A stretch of 14,550 bases of DNA from Nitrospira sp. (GTDB taxonomy: Bacteria; Nitrospirota; Nitrospiria; Nitrospirales; Nitrospiraceae): assembly GCA_024998705.1 (NCBI GenBank), contig JACOEF010000127.1, positions 1-14,550 on the forward strand, given 5' to 3'. Position 1 is the stretch's first letter; every line of letters starts with the position of its first letter. The position numbers and the translations under genes were made by a program. Below, one piece after another: positions 1 to 5,025 of this stretch. Below the pieces are notes generated by a model. It had not been told where the DNA came from. It made no database searches and worked only from the letters and a program-made list of their open reading frames with translations.

Positions 1-446
1 ATAGTGCGTAGATTGCCAGCCGCGTTGAGCAACGACAGCATTAAACCTGAAAGACATTCCAAAGGGAGAATTAAGACGACTGTAGCCAAGGATTCTTTTG
101 TTAGCCCTGTCCACATTTCGCTATTAGTAACAAAGAGGTAAAAGGCTATCGTTAGTAGCGCAGAGAGGCTCGTAACCATAGTCGCGCCATGAGTAACATA
201 TTGAGACTTGTCTTTAGTGTTTTTTGCTCCGGCAACAAAAGTTGCAACGGCATCATGTATGGTCATATGCCCCAATATTGTCAGTGCAATCATATATGAG
301 GCCACGGTTCTTGTTACTCCAAACTCTTCAACCGTAAGATACTTTGCGAGGATGAGACTGAGGATAGCTAAACTCACAAACTGAGTTGCCGATCCGGTAA
401 GTAGTCCTACAAATCTTCTAATTTGCAGCCAGTCTATCATTGGCAT
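1..446 (-). CDS. Polysaccharide flippase (Wzx/MATE-like), N-terminal part, cut by window edge
   Basis: The minus-strand frame is open from an ATG at 446 to the window edge and gives 148 codons. An in-frame TGA lies directly before the ATG, and GGAA lies 5 nt upstream as a weak ribosome site. The protein starts MPMIDWLQIRRFVGLLTGSA and alternates hydrophobic stretches (about residues 12-35, 48-70, 85-105 and 118-140) with short polar loops. The phrase LAKYLTVEEFGVTRTV near residues 34-48 is typical of oligosaccharide flippases of the polysaccharide-synthesis superfamily, which move lipid-linked repeat units across the inner membrane. Nearby nucleotide-sugar genes fit that role. Codon use (many TTA, ATA, AGA, ACT) is clearly more AT-rich than the rest of the window, as often seen for horizontally acquired O-antigen or capsule genes. 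The family assignment rests only on the N-terminal third, so another multi-spanning transporter is possible. Confidence 0.72.
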   Translation of the reverse strand, partial: MPMIDWLQIRRFVGLLTGSATQFVSLAILSLILAKYLTVEEFGVTRTVASYMIALTILGHMTIHDAVATFVAGAKNTKDKSQYVTHGATMVTSLSALLTIAFYLFVTNSEMWTGLTKESLATVVLILPLECLSGLMLSLLNAAGNLRT

Positions 447-550
447 TCAAGTTCCATACGAGTGATACGCACAGCAATTACTGAGCTTAGAAGCGTTGCT
501 CAAAAAAGAAGCATTCCTAAGGTGTGAGTATTAACGACTCCTGACGGATT

Positions 551-553
551 GGC
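551..553. repeat. Target-site duplication GGC, left copy
   Basis: GGC lies directly outside the left inverted repeat and is repeated at 1829-1831 directly outside the right one. Three bases is the usual duplication length for this family. A match of this length alone is weak, but it falls exactly at both independently defined ends. Confidence 0.75.
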
Positions 554-580
554 TGACCCCGGCCGTCAATCGTGGACGCC
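554..580 (+). repeat. Left terminal inverted repeat of the IS3-family element
   Basis: This end begins TGACCCCGGCC and finishes GTGGACGCC. Compared with the opposite end read on the other strand, 19 of 27 positions agree. It lies 14 bp beyond the orfB stop codon. Confidence 0.88.
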
Positions 581-593
581 ATAGGTTGCAGCC

Positions 594-1454
594 TCATGCC
601 GCTGGCTGTTGACGGGCCCACTGCTGGGCAAATGCGACCGGCGAGAGATTCCCCAGCCGGGAATGCCGCCGCTGGCGGTTGTAGAAGAGCTCGATGTACT
701 CCGAGATCTCTCGCCGGGCCTGCTCCCGCGTTTCGTAGCGCCGGTGATGCACCAGTTCGTTCTTCAGCGTCCCCCAAAAACTTTCCATCGGGGCATTGTC
801 GTAACAGTTCCCCCGCCGCGACATCGAGGCGTGCACACCGAATTGTTTCAACCGAGCTTGGTAGTCATGCGCGCAATACTGGGCCCCGCGATCGGAGTGA
901 TGAAGCAGCCCGGGGGCAGGGCGCTGGGTGGTGAGGGCCGTCCTGAGCGCACACCACACCAAGTCCGTCGTCATCCGAGCGTCCATCGCATGGCCGACCA
1001 CCTCGCAGGTGAACAGATCCTTGATGCCGGCGAGATACAGCCAGCCTTCCGCGGTCGGCACGTAGGTGATGTCGGTGACCCAGGTCTCGTTCGGTCGTGT
1101 GGCGACAAACGTTTGGGCCAAGACATTCTCCGCCACCGGCAAGGCATGATCGGACTCGGTGGTCGTCGTGAACCGCCGAACTTGTTTGCAGCGAAGCCCC
1201 AGCTTCTTGCGCAGCCGCTTGATGCGCCCAATCCCGGCTGGGAAGCCGTCCTCACGCAGTTCGGCTTGCAGCCGTTCCGGGCCATAGGTCTGGCGGGTGC
1301 GCACATGGGCGGCCTGGATCGCCACTTCCAGCCGCGCGTTCTCCTGGGTGCGCTTCGAGGGACGGCGGGTGCGCCAGGCATGGTACCCGCTTCGGGACAC
1401 TTCAAGGACCCGACACAGTATGGCCAGAGGATACTGGAGACGCAGCGTCGTCAT
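594..1454 (-). CDS. IS3-family transposase OrfB (DDE integrase catalytic subunit)
   Basis: This is the catalytic part of the transposase (286 aa from the ATG at 1454). An HTH_21-like region (about residues 40-95, with RTRQTYGPERLQAEL) comes before an rve integrase core. The catalytic triad is visible as D128 (WVTDITY), D188 (HHSDRGAQY) and E224 (DNAPMESFWGTLKNE). Thirty-five residues separate D188 and E224, the DD(35)E spacing of the family. The C-terminal YIELFYNRQRRHSRLG block is also typical. The ATG overlaps the orfA stop codon as TGATG, so reinitiation is possible. The frame is also open upstream to the frameshift heptamer, which allows an OrfAB fusion, the active transposase in this family. 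No frameshift or missing catalytic residue is seen. Confidence 0.96.
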   Translation of the reverse strand: MTTLRLQYPLAILCRVLEVSRSGYHAWRTRRPSKRTQENARLEVAIQAAHVRTRQTYGPERLQAELREDGFPAGIGRIKRLRKKLGLRCKQVRRFTTTTESDHALPVAENVLAQTFVATRPNETWVTDITYVPTAEGWLYLAGIKDLFTCEVVGHAMDARMTTDLVWCALRTALTTQRPAPGLLHHSDRGAQYCAHDYQARLKQFGVHASMSRRGNCYDNAPMESFWGTLKNELVHHRRYETREQARREISEYIELFYNRQRRHSRLGNLSPVAFAQQWARQQPAA

Positions 1455-1768
1455 CAGTGCGTACCGGGCAGCTGCGCCTTCGCAAAGTACGCCGTGGCGT
1501 TTTTTAAGATGTCGCGCTCCATACGCGCCTCGGCGAGTTCGCGCTTCAGACGAGAAACCTCGGCCTCCAGATCCGTGACCGGTCTCCGTGTCTCGCCCTG
1601 TCCTGCCAACTGCCCCTGTCGCGCCCGAAACACCCAGTTCGCGAGCGTCTTCTCTGACATGGCCAAGCGTCTTGCCGCCTCAGGAATGGTCAACTCCTGC
1701 TCTCGCACCATCCGCACGGCTTGCTCCCGGAACTCCTGCGTATACTTCTGTCGCGGTAACCGTTCCAT
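1454..1768 (-). CDS. IS3-family transposase OrfA (helix-turn-helix protein)
   Basis: This 104-aa DNA-binding subunit starts at ATG 1768 with a GGAGG site 6 nt upstream. Residues about 8-55 (KYTQEFREQAVRMVREQ, then IPEAARRLAMSEKTLANWV) form the HTH_Tnp_1 helix-turn-helix that recognises the inverted repeats. Residues about 65-92 (DLEAEVSRLKRELAEARMER) carry the heptad leucine-zipper pattern used for oligomerisation. Codons 88-90 (TTA AAA AAC) contain the slippery heptamer that lets ribosomes shift into orfB. Alone, OrfA usually acts as a regulator of transposition; as the N-terminal part of OrfAB it provides binding to the element ends. Confidence 0.95.
   Translation of the reverse strand: MERLPRQKYTQEFREQAVRMVREQELTIPEAARRLAMSEKTLANWVFRARQGQLAGQGETRRPVTDLEAEVSRLKRELAEARMERDILKNATAYFAKAQLPGTH
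1499..1505 (-). promoter_or_regulatory. Programmed -1 frameshift heptamer A_AAA_AAC
   Basis: On the minus strand the sequence TTA AAA AAC occurs in the orfA frame, giving the X_XXY_YYZ arrangement A_AAA_AAC. Shifting back one base leads without a stop codon through K-K-R-H-G-V-L into the orfB frame and past its ATG. Many IS3-family elements use this kind of site to make OrfAB. No stimulatory structure was worked out. Confidence 0.75.
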
Positions 1769-1801
1769 CCCACACCTCCAGACCTCAGATCATAGGTTGA
1801 A

Positions 1802-1828
1802 GGCGTCCACTTTTGCGAGCCTAGCTCA
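1802..1828 (-). repeat. Right terminal inverted repeat of the IS3-family element
   Basis: Read on the minus strand from 1828 this end begins TGAGCTAGGCTC and finishes GTGGACGCC. It lies 33 bp upstream of the orfA start, so the transposase promoter must overlap this end or the flanking DNA. Confidence 0.88.
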
Positions 1829-1831
1829 GGC
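1829..1831. repeat. Target-site duplication GGC, right copy
   Basis: This is the partner of 551-553. Removing the element and one GGC restores GACGGATT-GGC-AATTCGTC, a near-palindrome. Confidence 0.75.
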
Positions 1832-2305
1832 AATTCGTCTGAGCAACTCTTAAGGCCTGCGAAAAAGAAACGAGCTTCAATCTCGAAGGCCCCAGTCAAG
1901 AGGGCCTAACACGTCCTCCCCCATTACTCTACAAACGACACGAGATATCAGATGAGTTGTCTTCCATTTTCCATACTAGTAGCGTGCCCCAAGTCGCATC
2001 CCGGTTGTCCTCGCCAGTAGTGTCGACGTTCAATTGATCTGTACCAGCGCTCATCGTAGATCAAGCGCTGAGAGCAATCCCCAACAGGGATCCACTCCAG
2101 GCTCTAGGGAGTTGAGAAGGGGGTCGGGGAGCGGAAAAGTGGGCGAGAGTATGTCCTCAGGTCCGCGTCAACAGATTGTTCCTGCTCGGCCATGTGTTCC
2201 ATTCACGACAGTGCTCAACTTCAACAATTCTCGTGGGAGTTTTCCGTTGCCTGCGAGATCCAGCGCTCATCCTATTCACAATTTAATGTATGATGTGAGC
2301 GGCGG
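1832..2305. other. Intergenic region without a convincing gene, containing short repeats
   Basis: About 475 bp lie between the insertion sequence and the end of fcl. The open frames here are short and of unlikely composition. A perfect 7-bp inverted repeat CAGCGCT/AGCGCTG lies at 2045-2051 and 2064-2070, and a 12-bp direct repeat CCAGCGCTCATC at 2044-2055 and 2260-2271. A 6-bp stem AGGCCC/GGGCCT at 1887-1907 has no T-tract. The region may be remnant DNA from earlier rearrangement of the polysaccharide locus. Confidence 0.5.
2045..2070. repeat. Perfect 7-bp inverted repeat
   Basis: CAGCGCT at 2045-2051 is followed after 12 nt by its exact reverse complement AGCGCTG at 2064-2070. No T-run follows on either strand, so a terminator is not supported. 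Confidence 0.5.
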
Positions 2306-3268
2306 TTAGAAATGAACCTCCCGAATATGCAAGCGATGTTCGTGGAACCAGGCGACCGTTTTCTCGATACCTGCCTTGAGCGAATGCGTTGCCTGAAACC
2401 CGAAACATTTCTTGGCCTGATCAATGCTTAAGCATCGTCGCGGTTGGCCGTTGGGCTTGCTGGTGTCCCACAGAAGCTTGCCCTTGAAGCCCACCTCGTC
2501 GGCGATCAGATGTGCCAAGTTCTTAATCGTGATTTCTTCGCCCGTCCCGATGTTCACCGGCTCGTCGCCATTGTAATGCTCGGCCGCTAACAGAATGGCA
2601 CGCGCCGCATCATCCACATAGAGAAACTCTCGCGAGGGCGAGCCATCGCCCCACAACACCACCCGCTCTGCTCCCTGTGCCTTCGCCTCGACACACTTGC
2701 GGATGAGAGCCGGAATGACATGCGAGGTCTGCATGTCGAAGTTGTCGCCGGGACCATAGAGATTCACCGGAAAGAGTACGATGGCGTTAAACCCGTATTG
2801 CTGCCGGTAGGCTTGGGCCTGGACGAGCATCATTTTCTTGGCCAAGCCGTAGGGCGCATTGGTCTCTTCCGGATATCCGGCCCACAGATCTTCTTCGCGG
2901 AATGGGACGGGAGTATATTTGGGATAGGCGCAGATGGTGGCGAGGGCCACGAACTTTTCCAGGCCTCGCTGACGCCCCACTTCCATCAATTGCGTACCCA
3001 TCATCAGGTTGTCGTAGCAGAAGCGGCCTGCATTGGCTTGATTGGCGCCGATGCCTCCTACCCGTGCCGCCAAGTGCACTACGATGTCCGGTGCCGCATC
3101 GTCGTAGAGTCGCTGCACGGCCTCCATCTGGACGAGATCGTAATCCTGACTTCTCGGTACCCAGATATTCCGGCAGCCCTGCTGCCGAAGCTGTGCGACG
3201 ACCACTGAACCCAGGAATCCGGCTCCTCCGGTTACGACGACGCGCTTATTTGAGAAAAAGGATGTCAT
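2306..3268 (-). CDS. fcl: GDP-L-fucose synthase (GDP-4-keto-6-deoxymannose 3,5-epimerase/4-reductase)
   Basis: This 320-aa SDR-superfamily enzyme (usual length) converts GDP-4-keto-6-deoxy-D-mannose to GDP-L-fucose with NADPH. The Rossmann motif GGAGFLGS is at residues 14-21. The catalytic tyrosine-lysine pair lies in [10 protein letters not shown] (Y140, K144). The epimerase residues appear as T111-x-C113 (ATICAYPK; Ser in E. coli Fcl) and H183 ([11 protein letters not shown]). The cytosolic product feeds glycan assembly. It is the last gene of the minus-strand unit gmd - four-helix-bundle gene - fcl, with 82 bp between its ATG and the gene before it. No good Shine-Dalgarno site precedes the ATG, but the N-terminal match supports this start. 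It is also called wcaG in colanic-acid clusters. Confidence 0.95.
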   Translation of the reverse strand: MTSFFSNKRVVVTGGAGFLGSVVVAQLRQQGCRNIWVPRSQDYDLVQMEAVQRLYDDAAPDIVVHLAARVGGIGANQANAGRFCYDNLMMGTQLMEVGRQRGLEKFVALATICAYPKYTPVPFREEDLWAGYPEETNAPYGLAKKMMLVQAQAYRQQYGFNAIVLFPVNLYGPGDNFDMQTSHVIPALIRKCVEAKAQGAERVVLWGDGSPSREFLYVDDAARAILLAAEHYNGDEPVNIGTGEEITIKNLAHLIADEVGFKGKLLWDTSKPNGQPRRCLSIDQAKKCFGFQATHSLKAGIEKTVAWFHEHRLHIREVHF

Positions 3269-3350
3269 GATTGTTTGAGGCTAGAGGTCTGAGGCTGGGG
3301 GCAGCTGTCGAACCGTCGGAGGTTGGCGATCATTGCTTTCCTCCCAAATC

Positions 3351-3767
3351 TCACACCCTCTCTCCACGTTTCTTTCCCCTTACCGAATTCATCAATCCAT
3401 TGAGCTTTCGATCGATCTGTTCCGTCTTACCGCGAACTTGCAGGTATTCCGTTTCGTCAAAGAGTTTGTTTCTGTGGAATACTTCGGTCAACGTGACAGT
3501 CTCATAGAGCGATCCCTGGGCAATACTCAAATACTGAAGAAATTCTTTCTTATGCTGCCGCCATTTTCCTTCCGCAATGTTTTGCGCAATCGAAGTGACA
3601 GCTCCCTCCAATTGAGACACGATCCTCAGATGCCGATTCGGAGGGATACGTTCGAGCAATCCCAGTACAACATCCGCCAACTCGATGGACTCTTGCCACC
3701 CCTCAAGTCTTTCGAAAGGGAAGATGTATCGTTCAGACTGTGCGAAGCGTTTCTCCCCTCCCTCCAT
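3351..3767 (-). CDS. Four-helix-bundle protein, 23S rRNA intervening-sequence (IVP) family
   Basis: This 138-aa protein has no catalytic motif. It matches the four-helix-bundle family named after proteins encoded in 23S rRNA intervening sequences. Seen in the sequence: FERLEGWQESIELADVV (about residues 18-34), QLEGAVTSIAQNIAEGK (about 52-68), FLQYLSIAQGSLYETVTL (about 75-92) and a final helix with a basic tail. Family members assemble as oligomeric helical bundles. Their role is mostly unknown, though the related Avd proteins help diversity-generating retroelements. No reverse transcriptase is nearby. The ATG is 7 nt after the gmd stop codon, so it is probably translated in one transcript with gmd and fcl. 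Solitary copies inside polysaccharide clusters are common in some phyla. It may be a passenger gene rather than part of fucose synthesis. Confidence 0.82.
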   Translation of the reverse strand: MEGGEKRFAQSERYIFPFERLEGWQESIELADVVLGLLERIPPNRHLRIVSQLEGAVTSIAQNIAEGKWRQHKKEFLQYLSIAQGSLYETVTLTEVFHRNKLFDETEYLQVRGKTEQIDRKLNGLMNSVRGKKRGERV

Positions 3768-3774
3768 CCGGCCT

Positions 3775-4785
3775 CTAGCGCAGCACTCCCCTCGTTCCCT
3801 CCAGCGTCTGTCGCTCCGCTCGCATATCCGCGTCCACCATCATGGTCACCAGCTCTTGAAACGACACTTTCGGTTCCCAGCCTAATGTTCGCCTGGCCTT
3901 CGCGGCATCGCCGATCAAGAGATCGACTTCCGTGGGGCGATAATACCGCGGGTCGATTTTGACGTATTGTTGCCAGTCCATATCGAGGTGGCCGAAGGCG
4001 CGGTCGAGAAATTCCCTCACCGTATGCGTCTCGCCCGTCGCGATCACGTAGTCATCCGGCTGGTCGGCTTGCAGCATCATCCACATGGCCTGTACGTAGT
4101 CACCGGCGAACCCCCAATCGCGCTTGGCGTCGAGGTTGCCGAGGTATAATTCTTTCTGTACTCCCAATTTAATTCTGGCTGCAGCCCGGGTGATTTTCCT
4201 GGTCACGAACGTCTCGCCGCGTCGCGGAGATTCGTGGTTGAACAGAATGCCGCTGCAGGCAAACAGATCGTAGGCTTCACGGTAATTGACGGTAATCCAG
4301 TGGGCGTACACCTTGGCGGCGCCGTATGGGCTGCGCGGGTAAAACGGGGTGCTTTCCCGTTGCGGAATCTCCTGCACCTTGCCGAACATTTCGCTGGAGG
4401 AAGCCTGATAAAACTTGGGCTTGATCCCCGACTCTCTGATTGCTTCCAGGAGGCGAACGGTTCCGAGCGCTGTCACCTCGGCGGTATATTCCGGAACGTC
4501 GAAACTGACTCGCACGTGGCTCTGTGCGCCTAAGTTGTAAATTTCATCCGGTTGAATCGTGCGCAGAATCCGATTGAGCGAACTGGCGTCGTTAAGATCT
4601 CCGTAGACGAGCCGCAACCGCGCATCCGGCACGTGCGGATCTTGATAGATGCCGTCGATACGAGCCGTGTTTAAGGAACTGGACCGACAGACGATGCCAT
4701 GGACCTCGTAGCCTTTGGCGAGCAGCACTTCTGCCAGATACGACCCGTCTTGCCCGCTGATGCCGGTGATGAGTGCCTTTTTCAC
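3775..4785 (-). CDS. gmd: GDP-mannose 4,6-dehydratase
   Basis: This 336-aa NADP-dependent SDR enzyme makes GDP-4-keto-6-deoxy-D-mannose from GDP-mannose, the first step toward GDP-L-fucose. It has the signature [10 protein letters not shown] (residues 8-17), the active-site block QASSSEMFG (S130 and E132 at the usual Thr and Glu positions) and Y154-x3-K158 in [12 protein letters not shown]. The segments [20 protein letters not shown] and [21 protein letters not shown] are highly typical of Gmd. The start is a GTG. An AAGGAGG site lies 12 nt upstream, a long spacing, but no other in-frame start exists nearby and the N-terminus matches the family. The gene heads the minus-strand fucose unit and is divergent from the lyase gene. 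Confidence 0.97.
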   Translation of the reverse strand: MKKALITGISGQDGSYLAEVLLAKGYEVHGIVCRSSSLNTARIDGIYQDPHVPDARLRLVYGDLNDASSLNRILRTIQPDEIYNLGAQSHVRVSFDVPEYTAEVTALGTVRLLEAIRESGIKPKFYQASSSEMFGKVQEIPQRESTPFYPRSPYGAAKVYAHWITVNYREAYDLFACSGILFNHESPRRGETFVTRKITRAAARIKLGVQKELYLGNLDAKRDWGFAGDYVQAMWMMLQADQPDDYVIATGETHTVREFLDRAFGHLDMDWQQYVKIDPRYYRPTEVDLLIGDAAKARRTLGWEPKVSFQELVTMMVDADMRAERQTLEGTRGVLR

Positions 4786-5025
4786 TGCGTCGCATCGCCT
4801 CCTTGTTGTGTCTCAACAGAATACCTGCGGATATCCAGAGTCACGCAGAGTCATCCCAACGAACCATGACCCCTGTTCCTTATCACAATTCAGCTACGTA
4901 GTGTTAGTGCCATCCGCCCCCGACTGAAAATCCATGCACCGGCTGTCGTATTCTGACGCACGTCTCCCGCTCTGTCGGCACGCCTGCGTCACGCCAACGG
5001 TGCAGGGTTACGTGGTATTTCGGCA
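4786..5025. promoter_or_regulatory. Divergent intergenic region between gmd and the lyase gene
   Basis: This stretch must contain the promoters of both transcription units, since gmd leaves to the left and the lyase gene to the right. On the minus strand the octamer TGACTCTG occurs twice, 10 bp apart (4836-4853), upstream of a possible -10 box TATTCT (rc of 4816-4821) and of the gmd ribosome site. An 8-bp palindrome CTACGTAG lies at 4894-4901. A TGTTG/CAACA stem lies just before the gmd Shine-Dalgarno site. No strong sigma-70 -35/-10 pair was found for either direction. Confidence 0.45.
4836..4853. repeat. Octamer direct repeat with one-turn spacing upstream of gmd
   Basis: CAGAGTCA occurs at 4836-4843 and again at 4846-4853, start to start 10 bp, so both copies face the same side of the helix. 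It lies 51-68 bp upstream of the gmd start, where an activator could contact RNA polymerase. The function is inference. Confidence 0.4.

Larger units (their letters stand above)
554..1828 (-). mobile_element. Complete IS3-family insertion sequence, 1275 bp
   Basis: The element is bounded by imperfect inverted repeats starting TGACCCC (554) and, on the minus strand, TGAGCTA (from 1828). The outer 27 bp of the two ends agree at 19 positions, including a perfect inner block GTGGACGCC (572-580 and 1802-1810). The triplet GGC flanks both ends (551-553, 1829-1831), which fits the 3-bp duplication usual for IS3-family insertion. Inside are two overlapping frames, orfA (HTH) and orfB (DDE transposase), with orfB in the -1 frame and a frameshift heptamer between them. 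The TG terminal dinucleotides and the inner GTGGAC block recall the IS3 subgroup. Both frames are intact and the target duplication is undamaged, so the copy looks recent and possibly active. Confidence 0.93.

Noticed and set aside
609..1853. Long plus-strand open frame of 414 codons across the IS
   Set aside because: It is antisense to intact orfA/orfB with full DDE motifs, and its own composition matches no protein family. It is a shadow of GC-rich coding DNA.
1887..1907. AGGCCC/GGGCCT stem as an intrinsic terminator
   Set aside because: No T-tract follows on either strand, and the 6-bp stem has a 9-nt loop, which is weak.
2034..2309. Plus-strand open frame of 91 codons in the gap after the IS
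   Set aside because: It has no ribosome site, a low-complexity Ser/Arg/Pro-rich product and no recognisable motif, and it overlaps the end of fcl.
3351..3767. Diversity-generating retroelement (Avd-like protein)
   Set aside because: No reverse transcriptase, template repeat or variable repeat is seen in the window; only the general fold family fits.
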